Source of the DNA: Closterium sp. Naga37s-1
Lineage: Eukaryota; Streptophyta; Zygnematophyceae; Desmidiales; Closteriaceae
Direction: 5' to 3'
Length of the DNA: 64,000 nt
Assembly: GCA_947471745.1 (NCBI GenBank)
Contig: CANJKZ010000409.1
Coordinates: 124,001 to 188,000 of the forward strand
Made by a program: the position numbers and the translations under genes. The notes below the pieces were generated by a model that was given only the letters and a program-made list of their open reading frames with translations, did no database searches and was not told the origin of the DNA. Numbering within the stretch: position 1 is the stretch's first letter; the number at the start of each line of letters is the position of its first letter. This document shows positions 34,901 through 43,300 of this stretch, in pieces.

Positions 34901-34931
34901 GCCCGTCTTGCCTCACTTGCTCTCCTCTTGA
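28938..34931 (+). CDS. R5 Gag-Pol polyprotein, intact (1997 aa)
   Basis: I chose ATG 28938 (MATPSVLTFDAEG) because the same start signature opens Gag in R3, R6 and R7; the frame is open 14 codons further upstream. Domains by residue: Gag about 1-230; a mostly Gly tract about 265-345; LREW 373-376; finger C389-X13-C403-X3-H407-X4-C412; aspartic protease LDSGAS with D527; integrase zinc region HHRLGHPS and CVPC near 680-730; integrase catalytic triad D751, D820, E856 (35 residues between the last two). A Gly/Ala/Glu/Pro linker with pentapeptide repeats follows (about 1030-1135), then a second LREW 1152-1155, reverse transcriptase with Y1671-V-D-D1674, and RNase H (HADASWADD, SSCEAEIYA, YVDNKA). 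The product should be cut by its own protease to build particles, copy RNA into DNA and integrate it. There is no envelope gene and no frameshift between gag and pol. Confidence 0.96.
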   Translation: MATPSVLTFDAEGRAIDFEVWVDDLQLFLQCDRADGLSLFDLTSGASPAPAADADATVRSQWATRDAAARLAVRRHLPTSERAHFSQYKSAQTLYAAVVARYSSPSTAALSRLMLPYLFPDLASFPTVADLITHLRTSDTRYRAALPADFCTANPPPMYITLYFLVTRLPDSLRVVRDHFLSVCPTTLTVDLLEKALLAIEKSIVAVGASRGDPRTPIFEGCSPSPLLPSVASAASADLLGLESVGAASAPSGRRRPGKGKGGKGAGGAGGGGGGGGSGGSGGSGGGGGGGGGFGGGSGGGGRGGGGGGSGRGGGGGGGGGGGGGGGSGGSGGGGGGGGGGGAGRGSLQRSGSGGGSRQQQQRGRATLSPQQLREWYTARQRGGGFGPCTYVLRTGDRAGEQCGGAHPTPRCFGRLTDAWRHQFPEASEIPRWDELSRAGVAIFDLDFDAILSAMYAVSISDEGDCYRCFQPDPGIETAALGTGEAAALGAYDAAALGAGVSASSGTGESALSGTASASASLTFTLDSGASRSFFRDRTTLTPLSRPVAVSLADPSGGPVLSRFSTVLPCPAAPSGTLSGLYLPSFSTNLVSGADLQDAGVHQFTPARQRVTHCTEAGTGRHLATFTRQPGSSLYTLTTASPPVAESGRVVTSGQVFAAASRSGPESAPCSCRLLSHETLLWHHRLGHPSLLRLRGMASRLLVSGLPRSLPPLPQGPGPACVPCVEGRQRAAPHSSQFPSTEAPLQTLHMDVWGPARVRGQGHERYFLLVVDDYSRYTTVFPLRSKGDVTEVLIDWIRAARLQLRQSFGSDFPVLRLHSDRGGEFSSGLLRAYCRARGIRQTFTLPDSPQQNGIAERRIGMVMDVARTSMMHAAAPHFLWPFAVRYAAHQINLHPRVSRPETSPALLWTGKVGDASAFRVWGSRAFVRDLSADKLSPRAAPCVFLGFPPDAPGWQFYHPTSRRVLSSQDVTFDESVPYYRLFPYRTPSLPPPPLFLVPGPPQVDPLPPQGPAPSGVSQVDAVEPVEVTGDSGAAEGAEAGGAVPGGAEPRGAGPGGATSGGAEPRGAEPRSAEPGGAEPRGAEPGGAEPGGAEPGGAEPRGAEPGGAEPRGATSGGAEPRGATPGGAEPGGAPPGGSPSASSRREPLSPQELREWFARRWRRAAGAGGPSAAEGAAVAGPGGARPGCTGAGAAEGVGAETTAGSPTGGAPGAAGGSGATGGAAGAGAPAEGSGAVPAASSVAARPRPYFVPLLQQVLGLPPSTGPPPPLECPQPVSSQLQLQPTSPLPAPSPYTGPTGGLAERREPASRPASPVRAARTSGRGSRQRPPPVPGTHRMSLRPSTAPLPAPLPSPPESSLPALTDPESDSLRAASPTVTRLLATVVTDPSFESTAASALVTELVDFAARCRLDYAASLVAESESVCPPSVGGECALGTDVLEDRQEEFQCLAAASPHLVSVLLTPEGDPDALDIPTPRSYAEAIEGPYSSQWQAAMDAEMASWKSTGTYVDAVPPPGANIVSGMWIFRVKRPPGSPPVFKARYVARGFSQRQGVDYFQTFSPTPKMTTLRVLLHVAAHRDYELHSLDFSTAFLQGSLHEEIWLRRPPGFTGSFPPGTQWSLRRPVYGLRQAPREWHDTLRTTLAALGFAPSTADPSLFLRTDTSLPPFYILVYVDDLVFATADTAGLAYVKSELQKRHTCTDLGELRSYLGLQITRDRARRTITLTQSHMVQQVLQRFGFTYSSPQATPLSTRHSLSALPSDESVESSGPYPELVGCLMYLMTCTRPDLAYPLSILARYVAPGRHRPEHMAASKRVLRYLCSTSGMGLVLGGRSPVVLTGHADASWADDQATQRSSQGYTFSLGSGSVSWRATRSSSVLGSSCEAEIYAGAMAAQELRWLTYLLTDLGEPPRSPPVLYVDNKAMLALCREQRLEHRTKHIALRYFLARELQQRGQLRLAYVASEANTADVFTKALPPCDHQRFCTQLGLVPVLPHLLSS
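32030..32345 (+). repeat. 15-bp tandem repeat in the R5 integrase-RT linker
   Basis: About twenty tandem 15-bp units of the type GCTGAGCCTGGGGGT, encoding repeats such as GAEPG and GAEPR in the gag-pol frame. Related arrays occur at the same place in R3 (18120-18260), R4 (13310-13450) and R7 (54420-54610, reverse). Copy number differs between elements, as expected of replication slippage. Confidence 0.85.
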
Positions 34932-35000
34932 CCTTGCTTGTACTCTCACATATATATATACCTGCTCTTGCTTGTCTAGCTTTATATATATGTGTGTACT

Positions 35001-35143
35001 CTTGCATGTGAACTGGCCGTGTGGCCTTGACCCTGTGCTCGGACTGTGTGGTGACTTTGTGATCCACCCTGAGCTTGCTTTGCTTTGCTTTGCTTGACTG
35101 GTCTTGTGACCCCTTGTTCTCCCCCACTTTGCCTATGGGGGTA
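35001..35143 (+). promoter_or_regulatory. R5 3' noncoding block with three hairpins and purine tract
   Basis: GGCC-GTGT-GGCC at 35015-35026, GGTC-TTGT-GACC at 35100-35111 and CCCCCA-N9-TGGGGG at 35121-35141, followed by TA and the 3' LTR. The first loop differs from R3 and R4 but the stems are kept. Confidence 0.72.
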
Positions 35144-35276
35144 TGTCAGAACATTATAGCTTATGCTGTTGTGTAGGCTATAGTGGGGTATCCCATAGGG
35201 GGTACAACCAATTAGGGTTTCATATTTGTACTCACTTCATTTTCATAGTTCACTCATTCTCGTTCTCATTATCACA
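35144..35276 (+). repeat. R5 3' LTR
   Basis: A 133-bp copy identical to 27731-27863, followed by TCTGG and then the rest of the R2 3' LTR. Confidence 0.95.
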
Positions 35277-35281
35277 TCTGG

Positions 35282-35588
35282 ACCGTTGGGCAGACAGCAT
35301 CAGGCAGCAGCAGTGGCGAGGATTCTGCCCAGGCAGTTTGTAACCGTCTGGAGTCGCACGGTTGGGTCTCGCCATAATAAGGGAATGTACCCTTTAGAGT
35401 ACATGGCTAGCTAGGACGCTTGGTATTCCCCTGTACTCTTATTCATATCCCTTGTACTTGCATGTTTTAATTATCTCAAGCATTTTACATTCACTCTGCT
35501 ATTGAGGTCCATGGCCCACCACCAACACCTAGTCTTGTGCGAACCTTTCTGAGGTGATCCTAGGGACGATCACTTTCTGATCGCAGCA
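35282..35588 (+). repeat. R2 3' LTR, second part
   Basis: Resumes with ACCGTTGGGCAGACAGCATC, which also shows the uninterrupted R3 target site. It ends TCGCAGCA at 35588, followed by the R2 target duplication CCCGT (35589-35593). Confidence 0.92.
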
Positions 35589-35593
35589 CCCGT

Positions 35594-37339
35594 CACCATG
35601 TATCATGGTCCATATGCACATTACCTTACGCGCCACTTAACCAATCAGAGCTCACCGATCCGACCCTTATTGCTTGAGCTGTTAGCATCGCAAGAACTGG
35701 CTTGTTAACGTGTTAACAAAAGATGCTATTTGGTTCTGTATTGTTATATTTTCAGGTGCCGTTAGTGAGATCCTTGTTCCCTTGTTCTAATGGAATCATA
35801 CATTTCTTCACAGCATTCTGTGTTTGAGATGCATATTTGAGGTTGGATGTTTGGGTCTTATTGTGATCGTAACCGTTCCGATTCTAATGGGGATTTTGCG
35901 TCTGCAGGGTTGGCGGTTGGACCAGTTGTATGCTACAGTTCGTGTTGCTGAAACGAGTTGATGGTTCGATATAATTGCGCCCCTAGATTGCGGCGGGTTA
36001 CTGTGGATACAGTACAAGCTTCCATACAGTACAGGCTGCAGCGATGCAGCAGAGCTCGGTGGGGGGATGCACGTGTTCTGTATCGCTGGACCCCACGACA
36101 ATTTCTGTGGATCGTGAGAGGCATTTGGCATTTCATGTGACATTTTGTTTTTTTTTGTTCTTGAAGAGTCATCCACTATTTGTGATTTTTCTTTAAGTGA
36201 AACCTTTACAACAGGTGTTAAGGCTAAACACTATTTGTTAATTAATACATACAAAGGTCCCATGTGGGTTCAGAACTTTTATTGGCATCTACTGCACTTT
36301 TAGCTACGACACCACTTTCTTCGGAAAGCAGCAGGCGTTTGGTGCCCCAACTATTGGGCTGGGTTCATTTGGAGGTGTTTCTGAGTGTACGTGGTGCAGA
36401 ACGCCTTGGCACCCCCCGGTGGACCGGGTTTCGAAGCTTGTATGGCACTGGTACCCCGGTGCACCGGGTTTCTGTAAGGTCATTTCTGCCATACAAGGTC
36501 ATTTTTTTCGATGCCTCAATTCTGGGCTCATCTAGGGTTTCAGTCTGTTCTCCGCACGGGCGAAGGGCAGGTTTATGTGCAAAGGTTACCTGAAACCAGG
36601 CAAACTTCCCAACCTCCCCTGTCCCTCTCTTCTTCACCACTGTCCTCTGTAGTGTTCAGGGTCGATCGCCAGTCGTTTCTTCGCTTCACCATTCGAACGC
36701 TACGCACCCGTTTCAATCTCACAAATATCAACAGAGAGCTATTCTTGGGAACACATTCAGGCTGTGGGTGGGAAGAACTGTACAACAAAGGGGTGGGAGA
36801 AGGGCCGCAAACTTCCGACCCCACGCCTGTAAAATCTCTTGCAACTTTAGCTAGAGAATGCAATGGGATGTGTCCCCGTAATCGTTAGGGTAACTTCTAG
36901 GCATTTCGCAACTTCCGAAGGAGCGCCTAGGAACTACTGCCCCCAGTTAGTGGACAGCCCCCCTGAGTCCAGACCTGATTCCGTGTGGAGAGTCTCGACC
37001 AAGTAGCGCCGCCGCGCCACGTCCCTTCATGCACGACGTCCAGCGCAGCCAAGTTCCGTTCTTGCGCCTGTGACTTCTTGGTGCTCACCGCTGGTTTGTT
37101 GCAGTCCAAATCGGTTGAGTAGGGTCTTGAGGGGAATATGAACCAATTCCTGATGACTTGACAGTGACACCCACATTTTCACTCGTCCTTACTAAGCAGG
37201 TAGTAGGTACAGTACCTGCGGCGACTTCTCTTGAACCCCACTATCATAGACGGTGCTATCTGGCAACAATTGCCTGAGCAAGCTCTCGCGGTTACAAGTT
37301 CCGAGCAACCCTTATGCACTGCATCTAATAATACGCTCC
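35594..37339. other. Upstream region of the sulfotransferase gene, no gene supported
   Basis: About 1.7 kb of mixed composition. A perfect 8-bp inverted repeat with a 2-base loop (TTGTTAAC-GT-GTTAACAA) lies at 35702-35719. An 11-bp inverted repeat, CTTGTATGGCA and TGCCATACAAG, lies at 36437-36447 and 36487-36497. Open frames of 60-125 codons (for example 36511-36888) show no motif and no codon pattern that would convince. The promoter and 5' UTR of the following gene probably lie here, but I cannot place a start site. Confidence 0.45.
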
Positions 37340-40300
37340 ATGGCGCCCGAAAGACTCGGTCGCGATAAACCGTACAGCCACTCGTACTCGTGCGGCGATG
37401 GAAGCACTGTAGCAAGCTGGAAAGCGTCTAGATACGCGGCTGTGTGCAATGCCGCCGTTCCGGCCGGCCTGCGGCTGAACCTCAGGCTGAGTAGCCGCGT
37501 TCTCTTTGTGGTGTTTCTCGCCGCCGTTGTCGCCGTCACTCGCGACAGCAGCACGGCTATATTTTTAGGCATTTGGCGCTCCCGCTCCGTTCTTCTCGGG
37601 GATCCCGCAGGCCCTGCGGGCGCGGAGATGGCGGAACCGCCATACGAAACAACACGGGGCCGCGCTTCGTACTCTCAGCAATTTCCGGGGGACGATGCCG
37701 AGGCGGCGCCAGAGTGGCCGCCGCCGGGGCCGCCATTGTCGGCGAAAGCGGCGGCAGCGGCCGACGCAAACGTCGCACAATCTTCGGAGCGCCGCGACGG
37801 TCAATCTCTTCCCGACATTGTTGTCTGGGCAAAGGTGCTATTAGCTGTAGCGGCGCCTTGAAGTGCATGACGTAGCTACGTCATTGGTCGACTGTGCCAC
37901 GCCGCGTCGCGGCGCAGTTCAGATCATGTACCTCCGGCGAAGCGCTGGGTCGTACTGATGCGGGAGACGACTCGTTTCGGATGAGCTGTGCGTGTTGCTC
38001 GTAACATGACGTGGACCGCGATGCATCGTTGATTGCCGTGCATCTCTTATCTTGCGGCACGTGGACGTGCGACACGATTATTCCACCAAGTAATTGATTG
38101 TGTTCAACGTGTCGTTGATTCTTACTGCTCTATCCGTCTGTTTTCTTCCTTACGATGGTCAAGCCAGCCGCGCCGCGTGCGGCGGCGCCGCCCCGATGTA
38201 GCAGGATGCTGCGCCGTTATTTGTCAACAGTTTCCTCTACCTCTTCGCAGTCACCGAATTTGTGATCCCCTGTATCCCCACCTTACAACACTCCTTTTCT
38301 GGTAACTACCCGCTCCGACTACCTACCACTCCCCCTTCCCCCACGCTCACACCCCCCCATCCCATTTCCGCCGACCCCCTTCCCCGTGTCTATACCGCAT
38401 CACCGCAGGGCCCCTTGCACGACCGCCTAGACGCACTCTGCGCGGGCTACGGCGTTGGCGCTCTGCTTTCCGCCGCCAGTGTCGCAACATCTACAGCAAC
38501 AGAAGCACAAGGAGACGCAGAAACCGCGTCTTTCACCGCTAGTGCTTCTGCTTCCACCGTCGACGGGGTGCTTCCGCTTCCGCTTCAACTCGCCTTCTCC
38601 GCAAACGACTCGCGGAGCTCCTCCCCGCGCGCCCCCCTGCATCGCCCCCTGCGCGTGGCCGTGCTGTGGCTGCCCGAACCCGCGCTGCCCCACTCCCGCG
38701 TGCACCACCTCCTCGCGCCCCTGCCGCCCCTCTCCGCGCTCGCGCCCGAGTCCAGTGGCGAAGCGGAGGGCACCGGTGGTCAAGAAGGTCAACGCGGTCA
38801 AGATGGTGAAGGCGAGGGCGCGCCGAGCAGGAGAGATGCAGCAACGGTGCTGTACCAACGGCCTGGCTGGCTTGACAGCACTCGCTACACCCCTGCGGTG
38901 CGTTGCTCTTGCTCCCAGTCACAACCTGCCTCCTCTCTACCCCACTCCTCTCTACCCCACTCCCTCTCTCCCTCTCTCCCTCTCTCCCTCTCTCCCTCTC
39001 TCCCTCTCTCCCTCTCTCCCTCTCTCCCTCTCTCCCTCTCTCCCTCACTCCCACACTCCAGACTTCGTTAGTCGCCCAACCCCCACCCCTCTAGTAACAT
39101 TTGTTCCGCTCTTCGTTCCGTCTTCCTCACTCCGCACTCCCCGCTCATCTTGACAACCCCGCTCGCTCCCCCCAGTGCTGCTCTGCATCTTTACCGCCTG
39201 AACTTACCCCGTTCTTCCGCTCATTCCATTGAATGCATGTATGCATGTGTGTTGGCACGCCGGTATGCCTGCATGCATGTGTTTGTATGCGCGTGCATGC
39301 CTTGTCTCGCACGTGTTTCCCCCCATCAGAGCATCACTCTACGCATTCCTCAACCCGCATCATCGACAGAAGACCGCCAGTCGTCCCAACAAGCCTCTTC
39401 CTCCTCCACCACCTCTCACCCCTCCCGACCACTCCGCCTTTCTCTTTTCCTCGCCTCCTCTCTCTCACCCCTCCTTCCTAGCCTCTCCGCCCTCGACCAA
39501 TCCCAGCTGCACACGTCACTGCACCGCTGCTACAGCCTGCTACAGCCGTCCCAGCCAGTGCAGCGGCTCATAGCCAAGGAGAACATGACACGTGTCAGAC
39601 AAAGCACAGGTGTCTACCTGGAACCCGTTTCCCTCTCCACCTATCCCTCCTCCCCCTCCCCCTCCGCCTCCGCCCTCCCCTCCGCCTCCCCGCACCCCAC
39701 GTGCGCCTCCTGTCCGCCGTCGCTCCTCGTCAACTGCACGGCGCGGCGCCTCATGTGGTTCTTCCTGCGCGCGCCGCACGCCGACGCCACCGTCGCCGCC
39801 TTCTTCCCCTCGCAAGCGCTCGCCGTCGCGCGCTCCTTCCACGCCAACCGCCAGCCGCACCTGCTCTCCGCCACGCTGCGCCGCGCCGCGCTGTGCCGCC
39901 CGAACCCCCGGTGGGGGGAGGCCGCTCCGCCCGAAGTTCCCCCCGCGGCGCTGAGCGTGAAAGAGAGCGAGAAGCGGTGGTGGGTGAAACAGATGGTGCG
40001 ACGGATGCTCGTGGCGGGGGAGGGGGAGGAGGAGGAGATGCAGGAAGCGCGCGCGCAAGGCAGTGCGCGTGGGAGCGGCAAGGGGCGGCCGCGGAGGCAG
40101 TCGATTCTGTGCGCGCGGCTGGAAGCGGCGGAGCTGTTTGCGCTGGCGCAGGCGCGCGGACTCATCCACGCGCAACACTCCCCGCAGGCGGACCTCGTGC
40201 ACGCGCAGGCGCGCGCGCGCGGAGCTGTTGTGGTGGTGCGGGATGTGAATGTCGCGCCCGAGAGTGAACCCTTGGCGGACGATAGCGGGCAAGGGGAGGA

Positions 40301-43300
40301 GCGCGCGGGAGAGGGGGAGGAAGGGAGAGCAGCGGGCGGAGAAGGTGGTATGGGTGAGCAAGAGGCAGCAGGGGGGGGGAGTGAGGGCATTGCGGAGAGC
40401 ACGGGGAATGGGTGGGCGGGTGCTGACGGTGCGGGTGTTAGGGCTCTTCCGCGGCGCCTGAGCGCGACGGATGGTCCCAGTGGTGGTGAAGGAGGTGCAG
40501 CGGTGTGGTTTGAGGTGGAGAGGGCGCTGTGTGATGCGCCGGCCATGAAGCCCATCACGGAGCACCGCGTGGGGCAGCAGCTCATAGTGGATGGTGAGCC
40601 CACGTGCTGTGCTGTGCCATGCCATGCCATACCACCTTGGAGCTGGCAATGGGGCACGTGAGTAGGTTGTACTGCAACCAATGCGCCTTGCACCTCTTCA
40701 CCTCTCACTCGATTCTCTCTCTCTCTGTCCCCTTCCCGTGCCCCTCCCTGCGCTCTCCCTTCCCTGCGCCCTCCCCGCGCTCCCCCTTGCCCCTCCCCGC
40801 GCCCTGCACACGTGCACCACTCCAGAGTCCCTGGGGGTGTTCTACTGCGCGGTACCCAAGGCCGCCTTTTCACTCGCCTCAAAAGTTCTCTCCCCGCCCC
40901 TCTCTCTGCGCCCCCCCTTGCCCCTCCCTGCCCCGTCCCTGTCCCGCGCCCTGTCAGAGTCCCTGGGGGTTTTCTACTGCGCTGTACCCAAGGCGGCGCC
41001 CTCCCTGCCCTCTCCTGCCCCTCCCTGCGCCTTCCACCCCCCCCACCCCCGCATGCGCCACACCAGAGTCCCTGGGAGTGTTCTACTGCGCGGTGCCCAA
41101 GGCGGCCTGCACCAGCTGGAAGATGTGGATGCGCCAGCAGCACCACGATCCAAACGCCGCCGACCGCGCCTCCGTGCACCGCCCCTACCGCTCGCACCTC
41201 CCGGCCGTCTGGTTCGGCATGTCCGAGCCTGAGGCCATCCGAGCCGTCACCCGGCGGGACCTGGTGCGGTTTGTGTTTGTGCGGAACCCGTTCTCACGTC
41301 TGGTGTCGGCGTACATGGATAAGGTGGTGCAGGGGGAGGGCATCGGCATGCGCATCCGCATCGGATGGACTCTGGTGAGTCAACACGTGTGGATAAGCAG
41401 GGTGTGTGAGAAGTGGGGAGGGAGTAAGGGGGGGATTTGGGTGGATGGTCTGGGGGATCTGTATGGGGTGTTTGGATGAGGGGGGAGGGATATATGGGGG
41501 AGGAGGAAAGGAAGAGGGGTTTCAGCGTGTGGGTGGGGGCATGCCTGTGTACTATCAGTGTGGCCCTCTTCCCTTTTCACTTGCTCGCCCTCTTCTGCTC
41601 GCCATCTCCTGCCATGCTGCCGTCTCACATCCTGCCATCGTCGTGCCCCTCATCCCTGTCTCCTCCCCTTCTCTCGTGTCCACTCACCTTGTCCTCCACT
41701 CCCACCCCTCCCACCCCTCCCACCCCATCCCTCCCTCCCCTCACATGCCTCCTTCTCCCCTGTCAACCCCTCCCCTCTTCCCACCTCATCTCCTCCCTCT
41801 CCCAACCCCCCCCCCTCCTCCCTCTCCCCCTCCCCTCCTCCTCTCCCTCCCCCACACCCACCACAGCGCTTCTTCTTCCGCTTGGCGACAGTCAGCCGCC
41901 AAACGCACCGCCCATTCGCCCTCTCCGACCTCGCCCACCCCTCGCGCCTCTCCCCCGCGCTCTCCCCGTGGGGCGCGCTGCGCCTGATGCTGGGCGCGGT
42001 GGTGAGCTTCAAGGAATTTACTCGCCTGGTGGAGGAGGCCCGGCGGATGGACGATCTCGTGGCCATGGACAACCACCTCGCGCCACAGGTGAGGAGGAGG
42101 CATGTTTGAGTCGGCTCAAAAGGTGGGGAAGGAAGGGCCCGTGGTGAGTGTGGGTGTGTGGGGTGGAGGAGGCCAGGCGCTTGGATGATCTCGTGGCCAT
42201 GGACAACCATCTTGCCCCGCAGGTGAGGGTGGGGGGGGCTTTCCGTGCCTGTGCATGCGGAGGCGCTTAGATGAGCGCCTGGTGGAGGAGGCGCGGCGGG
42301 GCCATGGACAACCACCTTGCCCCGCAGGTGATGAGCGTCATGGATGGTGTCGTTGCCGGATGGCTGCTGCACTGTTCGCACTGAGGAGCTTGCGAGACTC
42401 CACCACCACCCGGCACTCCCTATCACTGCATGTCACGCACAGCACACCCTCCCACCCTCCCTCCCCTTCTCCCCCTCTCCCCCTCACCCTCCCTTTCGAT
42501 GTTGACATATATGCTCAACCCCTTCAGCGTATAGTGTATGTACGCTATACGCTATACGCTGCGAATATGCTATACGCAGTCAGGATTTTTTAGGGCTGCC
42601 CGATAAAAAATCGCGAAATGGAAGCGGATTTCCTTGGCGAGCATTTCGCCCAAGTCGCAATGCAAATCCGTGCAAGCGGGGATTTGACTTCGAACGTTTT
42701 CAGGCACACCTGTCAAATCGAGAATTTCATATCTACCGCATTGAACCCCATCCCATCTACGAACTCCAACCTGTCAAAATCGACCCCCCAACAGACATCA
42801 CGCTACTTACCAGCCAGCCCCGCTGTGAATTCGTCATTTTCGCACTTTTCATTCCCGCTTCCAGCAGACTTCCCGCCCACTCCTACTTCTCTCTTTTAGC
42901 TGAAATGTCTACCGCACCTCCCACCAAACCCGCCGTTCGGACTCAGGAGAATGCTGCTAGCACGTCTTAGTGAGAATACACTTCATAGCTCCCATTTACC
43001 TAGACTCCCTTCCAATCACCCTTCCTTCGTAACCCAGCTCAACCCCTTTCTCCCACCACTTCTCCCAATCCACGTCTCTCCCTCAACTCAACCCCTCCCA
43101 TATTCCATCCCCCCCTTGCGTGCACGACTCTCCTTACTCATGCCTTCCTGTGCTGCTGAACCACATCAAGTACGACGTGGTGGCCCGGCCCCTAAAACAA
43201 CATAAACCCCTGGCACGGCACTTCGTCTCTCAACCCCCTTCCCCTCTGCCACCCCCCCGTTTCATCCACCTCTCGTCCCTGCAAGCATTCCTATGCGGGC

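Larger units (their letters stand above)
27731..35276 (+). mobile_element. R5: complete, apparently intact Ty1/copia element
   Basis: The LTRs 27731-27863 and 35144-35276 are 133 bp each and identical by eye. A perfect TCTGG target duplication lies at 27726-27730 and 35277-35281. The primer binding site TGGAATCAGAGC (27864-27875) differs by one base from the TGGTATCAGAGC consensus. One uninterrupted gag-pol frame (28938-34931) carries every domain and catalytic residue that I can check. The 3' hairpin block and purine tract are present. All this points to a recent insertion into the already old R2 LTR. It is the only element in the window with no visible defect. Confidence 0.96.
6791..35588 (+). 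mobile_element. R2: old Ty1/copia element carrying three nested insertions
   Basis: The outer element is bounded by CCCGT on both sides (6786-6790 and 35589-35593), a perfect 5-bp target duplication. Its 5' LTR is split by R3 (6791-6931 plus 21342-21637) and its 3' LTR by R5 (27601-27730 plus 35282-35588). Each LTR is 437 bp once the insertions are discounted. I count about 17 differences between them (near 4 percent), the most of any element here by count. The primer binding site TGGTATGAGAGC is at 21638-21649. The purine tract GTGAAGGGGGG ends at 27600. Internal coding is 21731-27587. Protein similarity places R2 with R1 and R8. Confidence 0.95.

Noticed and set aside
34932..35143. Possible envelope-like or extra gene between pol and the 3' LTR of R5
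   Set aside because: Only about 210 bases lie there, with TA repeats and the hairpin block; there is no room for a third gene.
36264..36888. Two overlapping frames of 109 and 125 codons upstream of the sulfotransferase gene
   Set aside because: Different frames overlap each other, without similarity to known proteins or a consistent codon pattern.
38898..39071. Coding continuation through the CTCTCCCT microsatellite after exon 2
   Set aside because: The frame is open only because the repeat has no stops, it ends in TAG soon after, and a GTGCGT donor precedes it.
42618..42899. 93-codon frame within intron 5 of the sulfotransferase gene
   Set aside because: No motif, no good splice signals around it and AT-rich composition unlike the exons. 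It may be a repeat fragment.
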